From positions 1 through 64,000 of the forward strand of contig JAHZIX010000040.1 in NCBI GenBank assembly GCA_022601195.1: 64,000 nt of DNA, in the 5' to 3' direction. The position numbers were made by a program, and so were the translations under genes. Below, piece after piece: positions 34,724 to 43,037 of this stretch. Position 1 is the stretch's first letter. The number at the start of each line of letters is the position of its first letter. The notes under the pieces are model-generated. The model was not told where the DNA came from, ran no database searches, and saw only the letters and a list, made by a program, of their open reading frames with translations. Source of the DNA: Deltaproteobacteria bacterium (lineage in GTDB: Bacteria; Acidobacteriota; Thermoanaerobaculia; Multivoradales; JAHZIX01).

Positions 34724-37700
34724 CTAAGGACAGAGCGGTCCTGGCTCGATGGTCAGCGGCTGCCAACCTCCCTCGCCCAGAGTGCCATCCGTATTCACCA
34801 CACGCACCCAGTGGTTGTTCCAGGTAACGGGCTTCCAGGTTGAAGGTGGCTGTAGCTCGAAGGGAATCTGGAAGGCAAAATCCCGGGCCGTGATCTTGTC
34901 CAGGATACCCGCTGGAGTGACACTCGGAATGCCGGCCATCAGCCGGTAGTAGATCAGCGGCTCCAATTCTGCAGCCGTCTCCCAAACCCGGGAACCATCG
35001 CTCAGGATGAGGTCCGTAGGATGGATCGGTAGCTCGATCTTGACCGTCGGCACCTGCCCTGCCTGGTTCAACCGCAGGGAGGTGTTCGGCGCCCCGAGGC
35101 TGGCGTCGTCTTGAACGAAGAGATGGAGTTGGGCTCCATGGCGAATGTTCAAACCCGACACCCTCAACCGCCGCGGTGCTTCGTGACGCACGGTGCAGAG
35201 ACCGAAGCCGCCAGGAGGACCATCGACGAGCAGAGCGTTCTGGTAAAGCCGAATCGTGTGATTGTGACTCCCCCCATTCGCTGGGTTGCCGTTGTCCCAA
35301 CCGATGGTGAGCTGAGGAATGTCCGTATGGGCCGTGTTGGTCACCATGGACTGCAAGGTGAGTCGGCTCGGAATCGGTCCCGAAGGAATGGTCGGCACGC
35401 CACTGGGCGCCGCCACCCGGATCTCGCTGCCCAAAGGCGTCGACAGCACCATCATGCGGTCCCGAATTCCGGCCATCTGCGCCAAGAGCCCAGCTCGGCT
35501 GAAAGTAGCCCCGCCGGGCTCCTCCCGATAGAGGGGAGTCGAGCCGCTGTAATCCAACCAGAAACCACGGTCCACGCCGGCGAGGTTAGCCACTACCGCC
35601 ACGGCGGCATTGGCTACGTCGGCCTGATCTTCCGCGGCTTGAAAGGCGGCAGCGGTCGCGGCAGAGGCTTGGTTTGCAGGAGTCACCGTGTAGGACGTCC
35701 CCACCTGCGGCGCCGTACCCGTATCGAATTCGTGAAGAAATTGATTGAGGGCAAAAAGATTGCCGCAGAGGGCAGTCGACGTCGGGCACATTCCCTGAAA
35801 GAACCGCGCGTTGAAGGCATTCATGGTCGCGGTGCCATTGAAGTCGTTGAGGGCCAACGCCTTGCGATTGAGCCCAGTGTGAAAGACCCCCTCATACCCA
35901 GTGATAGGAGAATCGTCCGGGTTGTCGAAGCCGTCTCGGTCCAGGCGGGCCTCTTTCTGAAAGAGGAACCGCAGAGCCGCCGTTTCGATGGGCTGCGCAG
36001 GAGCTCCAACTAGGTTTGGATCCTGAATCGGATGGGGATCGACACCGGCGATGTTCTCCGTGAGCATATTGTTGCTGCCCTCCGGAAGACTGTGGCAACC
36101 ATTGCAAGTACCGGTGGTGTCCGACGGCACGATGTGAAAGATCTTCAGCCCCAGGAGGGCACTCTCACCGTTGATCGTCCCATCGGCATCGTCATCGTCG
36201 TCCGTCGGGCCACCCAGCTTTCCGCTGAGGAGGCGAGGTCTGGGTTGTTTGGGATTGGGCGGATAGTGAATGGAGTTGATGAAGTCCTCGTAGGCGATGA
36301 TCTCCGGGTCCTCCAGCTCCGATCCCCCCATGAGGGAGGAAAAGGCACCGTTGAAGGAGCGGAAGGTCTCTCGATCTCCCCGCCAGTGATAGGGGGCGTT
36401 GGTGACCAAGGGCATCGTGCCCATTTCCGTATCCCAGTTGAGCAAGCCCTGGAGGGATTGGGTGACCATGTACCCTTTGTCCTTGGGAAACTCGGTGGGA
36501 AAGTTGGGAAATTGAAAAGGGAGGAGCTCCTGGGGAATGCCCACCGTCATGAAATCACTCAGCTGCCAGGCAAGACCGTCGGTCCGGCCATCCGGGTGGC
36601 AACTGGCACAGGCCACGAAGCCCTTTCCCGATAGCTTGGCGCTATAGAGAAATTCTCGCCCAGCCTGGATGTGGGGAGGATTCGGGTTGCCGTTCAATGG
36701 AAAACCACCTACCACCGTCTCACTCAGGGGATCGATGATGGTCACCGAGCTCTCCAAGCGATTGACCACGTAAAGGCGATCTCCAGGATCCGTATCGTTG
36801 TCCGTATTCGCTGCCTTGAGGATCAAGCCACGAGCGCCGATAAACGTGCCCGGTGGGCTGTTGACCGGTGGCGTGTCGATCTTGCGCCGGGCCCACTGAA
36901 TCTCTGGCTGACTGGCGTTGGGCTCGATGATTCCTACCCGGTCGCTGCCGTAGGCGGTGAAGAAGGCCTTCTTGACGCCGCCACTGTCATCCTTGAGCAA
37001 CTCGATATCCGTCAGTTGAACCAAAGCGTCCTTCTTCGCCACGGCCTTGGTGTTGGAGCCAATGACCACGCCGGTACCCGGTAAGGCTTCCAGAGGACCC
37101 CTCGAACCGATGGGCACAGGAAGTTGATGGTCCGGAACCTCCGACAAGATGAGGGGAATCTCGTTGACGTCCCGCCTCAAGATATTTGGCTCGTCAGAGC
37201 AAGGGTTTTGCACCCAATAAAAGATATTCTCGACGAATCCCGTCTGGGCATTCTTGACGTTGGTTTCCCCAACCAAACTAGCGTTGAGAGCTTCCGCCCC
37301 CACCACGAAGAGGTTGTTATCGTCGGCAAACTCCATATTCCAGTTGGTCGACCCTAGCCCGCCCAGAGCACTCGTGGTACCAGCGCCGGTCAAGTCTTCC
37401 GAGTAGAGATCGAAGTCGTAGCGAATCGTGTTGCCACCCATAAAACCCAGGATGAACAATTTCTCGCAGGCGATACCGAGGGTGCGAGGAGCCTTGAGAG
37501 CGATGTCGTCCGGATTGCCATCGAAATCGTGATCGATAGTTTGGGGCACCAGGGCGTCCATGCGTTCGGTATTGGAGGCCACTGGGTTCAGGGAGAAGGC
37601 GTTGTACTCCCCGTAGGCATCGAGAGTCATGTGAGTCACGAAGAGGGTGGGGGTCGTTCCTCCCTCGCCGTCATCCACGTTGGCGAAAGCGATATCCAGA

Positions 37701-38128
37701 GGTTCATCCGTAACCTGCCGAGTGTTGACCACTCGAGCCACCAAAGAGGAGGGCCCAGTAGGAGCAAACATGGTCACTGCAGAAATCGAATCACCCAAGA
37801 AATTTGCCACATAAAAGCGCGACATGGAGGGCACCCAGCGCACCGAGACCGGCTCCAACCCGACGGGGACACGGGCCAGGAAACGGCTCGCAATGGGCAG
37901 ATTCTCGTCGGAATCCCAGATCTCGACGGAATTGTCCGCGGTGTTACAGACCAGAATGTAGAAGTGGTTCCCCACCTCTGCGATTTCGATGGGGTGCCCT
38001 TGGGGGCTCTCCACATTGAAGTAGTCACCTCGGCCCTGAGCCAAGGCCGGTGTGGTGGTCAGTGAGAAGACCAAAAGGCCCATCACCAAAGCGAGGCTAC
38101 CCAGCCTACCCGATACAGGTCTGCACAT
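34724..38128 (-). CDS. Large secreted YVTN-type beta-propeller protein with two c-type haem sites (paralog B)
   Basis: The 1134-residue protein has a signal peptide ending TPALAQ and the same domain order as paralog A: propeller (NTADNSVEIWDSDENLPIAS, FYVANFLGDSISAV), haem motif GFVACASCHPDGRTDG, second haem motif GTCNGCHSLPEGSNN, and a C-terminal beta-rich part ending IEPGPLCP. Both haem sites and most surrounding residues are conserved between copies, which argues that both are functional. Differences cluster in the loop at about residues 330-350 and in the last 250 residues. It probably came from a gene duplication. It is preceded by a 115-base spacer next to the DinB gene. Confidence 0.85.
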   Translation of the reverse strand: MCRPVSGRLGSLALVMGLLVFSLTTTPALAQGRGDYFNVESPQGHPIEIAEVGNHFYILVCNTADNSVEIWDSDENLPIASRFLARVPVGLEPVSVRWVPSMSRFYVANFLGDSISAVTMFAPTGPSSLVARVVNTRQVTDEPLDIAFANVDDGEGGTTPTLFVTHMTLDAYGEYNAFSLNPVASNTERMDALVPQTIDHDFDGNPDDIALKAPRTLGIACEKLFILGFMGGNTIRYDFDLYSEDLTGAGTTSALGGLGSTNWNMEFADDNNLFVVGAEALNASLVGETNVKNAQTGFVENIFYWVQNPCSDEPNILRRDVNEIPLILSEVPDHQLPVPIGSRGPLEALPGTGVVIGSNTKAVAKKDALVQLTDIELLKDDSGGVKKAFFTAYGSDRVGIIEPNASQPEIQWARRKIDTPPVNSPPGTFIGARGLILKAANTDNDTDPGDRLYVVNRLESSVTIIDPLSETVVGGFPLNGNPNPPHIQAGREFLYSAKLSGKGFVACASCHPDGRTDGLAWQLSDFMTVGIPQELLPFQFPNFPTEFPKDKGYMVTQSLQGLLNWDTEMGTMPLVTNAPYHWRGDRETFRSFNGAFSSLMGGSELEDPEIIAYEDFINSIHYPPNPKQPRPRLLSGKLGGPTDDDDDADGTINGESALLGLKIFHIVPSDTTGTCNGCHSLPEGSNNMLTENIAGVDPHPIQDPNLVGAPAQPIETAALRFLFQKEARLDRDGFDNPDDSPITGYEGVFHTGLNRKALALNDFNGTATMNAFNARFFQGMCPTSTALCGNLFALNQFLHEFDTGTAPQVGTSYTVTPANQASAATAAAFQAAEDQADVANAAVAVVANLAGVDRGFWLDYSGSTPLYREEPGGATFSRAGLLAQMAGIRDRMMVLSTPLGSEIRVAAPSGVPTIPSGPIPSRLTLQSMVTNTAHTDIPQLTIGWDNGNPANGGSHNHTIRLYQNALLVDGPPGGFGLCTVRHEAPRRLRVSGLNIRHGAQLHLFVQDDASLGAPNTSLRLNQAGQVPTVKIELPIHPTDLILSDGSRVWETAAELEPLIYYRLMAGIPSVTPAGILDKITARDFAFQIPFELQPPSTWKPVTWNNHWVRVVNTDGTLGEGGWQPLTIEPGPLCP

Positions 38129-38243
38129 ACATTCCTCCCCTCATCGGAAGTCATTAGAAAAAATCTCTATGGAAAAGGGAGTCGCAGCGCCAGAGGTTTT
38201 CCCTCTAGCTGGATAGAAACAGTTGAAAAAGATTCACTGATGA

Positions 38244-38762
38244 CTATAGATACCGGTCTCTCAACACACCCAGATGATGGATCTCATGCCCGAGGACGAT
38301 GTAGGCGATGGACCGAACGGTGAACCGGCAACCACTGGCGACGCCGCCCCGCGACCAGACTTCCGGGCGAAAGCTGCCGAAGAGACGAAGGTCAGAACGC
38401 CGCAGATCCTGCCATTCCGCGGCGATGTCCGCCAAGGTTCGATCCTCGAAATGTGCCTGCTCCACGTAGGGATCCTGATCCATACCCGGTAGGGGACCCT
38501 CGTCTCCCCGGGCAAAGCAAAGGCCGCGATAGGCAAAGACTCGCTCCGTGTCGGTCATATGGCCAACGACCTCCTTCACCGACCACTTCCCTGCTGCGTA
38601 GCGGTACTCCCCCCGAGCCTCTCCCAGCTCCGAGAGAAAAGCCTGCGTCTCCTCATGCTGCTGGCGGAGCATCTCCAGAAAGGGCCCGTCCGGCACCTTG
38701 TCGATGTAGGTGCCGTAGTACTCGGCATACTCACTGGGATCAGGGCGTTCGATGGTCGGCAT
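38244..38762 (-). CDS. DinB-family protein (DinB_2 four-helix metal protein)
   Basis: The 172-residue protein shows the DinB pattern of three His ligands: GKWSVKEVVGHMTDTERVF (first His) and VLGHEIHHLGVLRDRYL (two more near the C-terminus). The four-helix bundle binds a divalent metal and belongs to the YfiT/bacillithiol-transferase-like group, which includes thiol-dependent transferases and hydrolases. Which thiol or substrate is used here cannot be read. It lies 77 bases downstream of the deaminase gene on the same strand, so the two may share a transcript. Confidence 0.85.
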   Translation of the reverse strand: MPTIERPDPSEYAEYYGTYIDKVPDGPFLEMLRQQHEETQAFLSELGEARGEYRYAAGKWSVKEVVGHMTDTERVFAYRGLCFARGDEGPLPGMDQDPYVEQAHFEDRTLADIAAEWQDLRRSDLRLFGSFRPEVWSRGGVASGCRFTVRSIAYIVLGHEIHHLGVLRDRYL

Positions 38763-38839
38763 TGGGATTCTCCTCGCTTCGGTCCGCTGGTGACAGCTTG
38801 GCGCTCAGAAACCTCGAAGGTGCCCTCGGCAAGGGAGGG

Positions 38840-39454
38840 CTAGAGGTCAGAAACGTGGTGGGCATTGTAAATCGCCTGGCCGGTAGAAGCGTACTCTTGT
38901 AACACCTCGGTGGCTCGCTGCTCCAGCAGGCCTCCTCGAACGGCGATGCCCCGCGCTTCCAAAGCTCCAGGCCAATCCTCCGGCTTCGCCCCTTCATCAA
39001 AACCCACCGCTTCTGCTGCCTCCTTGGAGGCCCCAAAAACGAGCCGACGGACGCCGGACCAGGGAACCGCCCCAAAACACATGGCGCAAGGCTCCGAACT
39101 GGTAAAGAGCTCACAGGAGGGAAGACCCTCAGCGCTCAGATCGTGATTGCCGGCACGCCCCTGGGCAACCATGATGGCGACCATTTCCGCATGAGCGACG
39201 GAGCAGTGGGAGGGCTCCACCAAGTTCACCCCGGGAGCCAAAAGTCTGCCGCTGACACCCTCGAAAATGGCGGCGCCGAAGGGCCCGCCAGTGCGACGCC
39301 GAACGTTCTCTCGAGACAGCCCAATGACCAACTCCATCCGTTCTTCGTCGGAAGCGAAGATTCTGTCCGGCTCCCCCACCCACTCCCCGACCCAGGCCGG
39401 TAGCTGCAACTGCACGGTGGTGAATTCTGATGCCCCAGCAAGTTTCCCATTCAT
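38840..39454 (-). CDS. Nucleoside deaminase (guanine/cytosine-type CDA fold)
   Basis: The 204-residue protein has the zinc-binding and proton-shuttle motif HAEMVAI and the paired cysteines SSEPCAMCFGAVPW (P-C-x2-C), the tadA/guanine deaminase pattern. At 204 residues it is longer than the 150-160 of guanine deaminases, with a 40-residue N-terminal extension (VQLQLPAWVGEWVGEPDRIF). It would deaminate a purine or pyrimidine base or nucleoside in the cytosol. It is flanked by the VWA operon upstream and the DinB gene downstream, all on one strand. Confidence 0.85.
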   Translation of the reverse strand: MNGKLAGASEFTTVQLQLPAWVGEWVGEPDRIFASDEERMELVIGLSRENVRRRTGGPFGAAIFEGVSGRLLAPGVNLVEPSHCSVAHAEMVAIMVAQGRAGNHDLSAEGLPSCELFTSSEPCAMCFGAVPWSGVRRLVFGASKEAAEAVGFDEGAKPEDWPGALEARGIAVRGGLLEQRATEVLQEYASTGQAIYNAHHVSDL

Positions 39455-39519
39455 AGCCGACCGAGCTTAGCAGAGCTATCTTTCAAACTCCGCACCTCTC
39501 GGCTGAAGCTCGCCCTTCA

Positions 39520-40890
39520 TCACGGGTAGTCCACATACCCCTGACGAAACCTCAATTCGACCCCGGGCCGGTCGGTCTTCACGATCAACCGGTGCCAGCT
39601 GCCGTCACCCAGGTTTTTGGAAGGGTAGTACCCCAACACATACTGCTCCCGTAGCTCCTGCAGGATCGCCTCAAAGGCCTCTTCGCTCTTGGCCAGATTC
39701 TTGAGGGTCACCACTCGGCCGCCGCTGCTCAGAACCGCCTCCTCCAGTAAATCTAACTCCTCCTGATGCCCCACGGAGTCCCGCCAGGCTGAGGATGGAA
39801 GCAAGGTTGGATCTCGATTACCTGTTCGAATCCAAAAGATCCACGCCGAGCTGCCCGCCACTGCCGGCAAGAGATCCTTCATCCTCAACACACTGGCGGT
39901 GTCGACACCGTCACTGAGAACCACGACCACACCCCTGCCCTGCTTCTCCTCCAGCTGCTTCAGAGCCCGAAAGAGATGGTCGTTGAGGGCGGTACCGCCG
40001 CCGGGAGAGACCTGCTCTAAACCCGTGGTTAGAATCTCTCCAAAACTAGTAAATGGAGGGGCGTGAAGAGTGCGATCGGAAAACAGCACCAACCTCGCCT
40101 GATCTCGGGTACGCAGCCCTTTCAAGAAGCTCCTGGCTCCCTCTAGGGCCAGCTCCAGGCGCCCCCCTCGCATACTGTCGCTGGCATCGACCAGCAACAT
40201 GGCTGTCAATGGGAGATCCCCCCGCTCGAAGGTGACCAACTTCTGAGATTCACCTTCGTCCAAAAGAGTCAGCTCATGGGCCTCGAGATCCGGCACCGCT
40301 CTTTCTCCTAGAAAGGCGCCCAAATAAACCTGCTGTAGCTCCGCCTCGACCTGAAGATCGACCCTCAGGGCTCGAGTTCTCAATTGGGCTCGTCCCTCCT
40401 GGCCGGAGCTCGATCGGGCGACGACTTCGAAGAAATGCCCCGTATTGGCCTCTCCCACGTCCACAACCCACCGAAATGGCGGCTCTCGAAGCTCTTCGAC
40501 GACCTGCCCGTCCACCATGAGCACCACCGCCTGGATCTCTTCCCGACTGGTCACCTCTGCCTCCACCGTGCAGCGGCCCAAGACCGGTTCCGCTCCGGAG
40601 GGCTCCAAAATGGCCACCAACACTTCGGCGCCCACCGGACTAGGGACCCAGAGGGAAACGACTGCCGCCAAAAGGAGGAGAAACCAGCGGTGAATCAGAG
40701 ACACCGTCACAGAAGTGCGATGAAAACTCTGGGGCGGTGAGACCGAGCCCAGAAGATTTCCGTAGTTTGAGGGCCGGGAGTCGGAATTCTCGAGGTGACG
40801 AGAAGCAAGATCCTGAGATGCAAGGTCCTGAGATGCGAGGTGATGAGATGCGGGTATGGAACGAAAGGCGAGTTTCGAAGCGATCGTCAC
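39520..40890 (-). CDS. VWFA-domain protein, secreted, third gene of the VWA-TPR-VWA triad
   Basis: The 456-residue frame begins with a GTG at 40890 that overlaps the upstream stop as GTGA. A signal peptide lies far in, at residues about 64-88 (LIHRWFLLLLAAVVSLWVPS), so the first 60 residues may be untranslated and an internal GTG near 40704 may be the true start. The mature protein has a VWA domain with the MIDAS DASDS motif (AMLLVDASDSMRGGR), VVLSDGVDTAS and a GYYPS ending. This is the 'VWFA-related acidobacterial' type, usually secreted and of unknown role. The first part (about 90-200) holds Ig-like strands. The DNA for the N-terminal extension contains 15-bp repeats. Confidence 0.8.
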   Translation of the reverse strand: MTIASKLAFRSIPASHHLASQDLASQDLASRHLENSDSRPSNYGNLLGSVSPPQSFHRTSVTVSLIHRWFLLLLAAVVSLWVPSPVGAEVLVAILEPSGAEPVLGRCTVEAEVTSREEIQAVVLMVDGQVVEELREPPFRWVVDVGEANTGHFFEVVARSSSGQEGRAQLRTRALRVDLQVEAELQQVYLGAFLGERAVPDLEAHELTLLDEGESQKLVTFERGDLPLTAMLLVDASDSMRGGRLELALEGARSFLKGLRTRDQARLVLFSDRTLHAPPFTSFGEILTTGLEQVSPGGGTALNDHLFRALKQLEEKQGRGVVVVLSDGVDTASVLRMKDLLPAVAGSSAWIFWIRTGNRDPTLLPSSAWRDSVGHQEELDLLEEAVLSSGGRVVTLKNLAKSEEAFEAILQELREQYVLGYYPSKNLGDGSWHRLIVKTDRPGVELRFRQGYVDYP

Positions 40891-43037
40891 AGCCTGGGAG
40901 TCTCCGAGCCGAGAGCCACCGTTCCTCGTCCCCCTCTCTTGGCAGCCAACGCGTCCCGCCGCGCCAAAGACCTACCGAGATGCTGAGAGGCCCTCTCTCC
41001 CCTCTCCAAGAGAACCTCATGGCCCCGAGCGAGACCTTCCCGAGGCCAGCTGTTGTATCGAGACCGTTCCGACTCCCCCTCCGGATCTGCACGCCAGGAA
41101 GTCCCTGCGAGCCAGACCCTGGCGTCTACCGGGCGACCCTGGGCCTCCAACAACGAAACGAGTTGCAAATGAAGCCGTGGATTCTCGGGCCACCGTTTCA
41201 AGGCCTTAAGAAGAGTCTGCTCCCCGGCGACGGCTCGACCGGCATCCACCTCCGAACGGGCGAGCTCCTGCCCGGCCAGCAGTTGAACCCAACCGGAACC
41301 TTTGGCCGAGAACAACTCCTGCAATAGACGCCGAGCACGTCGACCCTGGCCCAGTTTTCCCAGGTTGATGGCCCATCGCAGACGCGCCTCCAGGTGCTCC
41401 GGGTCAAGCCGAGCCAACCGACCGAGAAGATCTGCTGCTCGAGAGGCGTCCCCCTGTTTCTCCCACCACGCCGCTAGCAGTAACAGGGCATCGGCGTTCT
41501 CCGGCCAAAACTGGAGGCTGCGCCGCAAATACTCCACACACCGAGCAGAGGAACCCAAGTTCAAAAATACCGTCGCCATCCGAGTCAACAGTCGAGACGC
41601 GTCTTGGTGCGCTACCGCCGAACCCAGGCGCTTGGCTCTCGCTTCGACCAGATCCATTGACAAAGTCGAAGCAAGATTGCCGGCGACAAATTTCTTTCCC
41701 GAGTAGAGAGCATCGGCGGCCTCTCCGTGGGCCACCGCCAAGGCCAATAACCCATCCCAAGAGGCTGGCGGAAGGGTCGCCACTTCTTGGTTCAGACTCT
41801 CCGCCAAGGCTCCAGAGGCTCCCTCTCCCAGGCCCGCCGCCTGAGCCAAAAGTGCTTCGAGAATCTCACCAGCGGCTTCCCGACTCCCCTCCCCTAAATG
41901 GAGAAGGACTCGGTGATATCCCCTGCGAAGCTCTTCCAAATCCGCTGCCGCCGTGGCAGATGTCCCACCAGCGGAGCTTCTGTTGACAGGAGAACCCCGG
42001 GCTGGAGCCTTCAAAGCTGGAGAATTCGAGGTTGAAAACCCTCGCCCAGAATCGAGCTGGCCGGCCAGCTGGGGTGGTGACGGGCCCCGGCTCGGTTGCG
42101 AAAGCCAAACCTCCAACTCCGGGGATTCCACTTCCAAGCCATCGACTCCGGACACGGCGATCCGGAGCGCGTAGACCCCAGCCTTTTGGCTCGATAGATC
42201 CAGAGTCAAGGAGAGTAGATCCAAACCACCGATGGAACCGGGCCAGCGTTCCACCTGACTCACCACCTGGGAGGACTCGATCCCAGTGCCCAGGCTGCGC
42301 AGCGAAAGCCGCACTTCCGAAGGCGGTTCCAGCGACCACCGCCCCGCCAACAGGGCCGGTACTTCCGCGACCGCTTCGAGCTTCGGTCGAGGCGAAGGTA
42401 CGAAGGTCTCCTCTCCCAAGCGGAACGGGTACGCCTCTGCTGGATCGTTGTCTCCCTCTTTGGGATCCACCACGATCAACCATTGGTCCGCTGGAGCGGG
42501 AAGAAGAGGAGGAAGAAGACTCGAACCAGGCTTTCCAGGAGCGACCTCAACCAAGGCACTCTTCAATCCAATAGCCCCGCCGGCGCTCCGCACCAGAACT
42601 CTGAGCAGAGAAGACCCAGGCGGCAACGGCAAGGAAGTGACCGCCTTCAGTCCCCCTTGCTCCAAGACTTCCCGATGGCGACGAAGGTCCAGGGAAAGAT
42701 GCTGGCTGGAACCGGAAACGACCTCCTGACGGCTATCCAGGGCATAGACGAAAATTTCCACCTCCAGAGCCGTACCGTCGAATCCATCCAACAAAGGTGG
42801 TCCCGCCGCCTCGACGACGATAGCCGTCTCTCCCGAGCTTCCCATCCCCGGTAGAGCCAACACGTGGAGAGGGATGCCGCCACCCTGCTGCCCGCTCAAA
42901 AGGAGGGCCGCAGCTCGTGCTCTCACCACAGCTCGGCGTTCAGCCCGGAGCAGAGTTTCCCCTTCGAGAGTTCCTGCCGCTAGCCAGGCGAACAGGCAAG
43001 AGATCATCACAGCTCGAAATCTTGGAGCTCTCATCAT
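40887..43037 (-). CDS. Secreted TPR-containing protein, middle gene of the VWA triad
   Basis: The 716-residue protein has a signal-like N-terminus (FRAVMISCLFAWLAAGTLEG). It has a first half rich in beta strands (VRLSLRSLGTGIESS, LTLDLSSQKAGVYALRIAV) of unknown fold, a Ser/Ala/Pro linker about residues 335-370, and TPR helices in the second half (ADALLLLAAWWEKQGDASRA, LEARLRWAINLGKLGQGRRA, NPRLHLQLVSLLEAQGRPVD). It overlaps both neighbours (ATGA at 43037-43034 and GTGA at 40890-40887), so the three proteins are made in a fixed order and probably form one periplasmic complex. No enzymatic motif was found. A scaffold or regulator for the two VWA proteins is inferred. Confidence 0.75.
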   Translation of the reverse strand: MMRAPRFRAVMISCLFAWLAAGTLEGETLLRAERRAVVRARAAALLLSGQQGGGIPLHVLALPGMGSSGETAIVVEAAGPPLLDGFDGTALEVEIFVYALDSRQEVVSGSSQHLSLDLRRHREVLEQGGLKAVTSLPLPPGSSLLRVLVRSAGGAIGLKSALVEVAPGKPGSSLLPPLLPAPADQWLIVVDPKEGDNDPAEAYPFRLGEETFVPSPRPKLEAVAEVPALLAGRWSLEPPSEVRLSLRSLGTGIESSQVVSQVERWPGSIGGLDLLSLTLDLSSQKAGVYALRIAVSGVDGLEVESPELEVWLSQPSRGPSPPQLAGQLDSGRGFSTSNSPALKAPARGSPVNRSSAGGTSATAAADLEELRRGYHRVLLHLGEGSREAAGEILEALLAQAAGLGEGASGALAESLNQEVATLPPASWDGLLALAVAHGEAADALYSGKKFVAGNLASTLSMDLVEARAKRLGSAVAHQDASRLLTRMATVFLNLGSSARCVEYLRRSLQFWPENADALLLLAAWWEKQGDASRAADLLGRLARLDPEHLEARLRWAINLGKLGQGRRARRLLQELFSAKGSGWVQLLAGQELARSEVDAGRAVAGEQTLLKALKRWPENPRLHLQLVSLLEAQGRPVDARVWLAGTSWRADPEGESERSRYNSWPREGLARGHEVLLERGERASQHLGRSLARRDALAAKRGGRGTVALGSETPRL

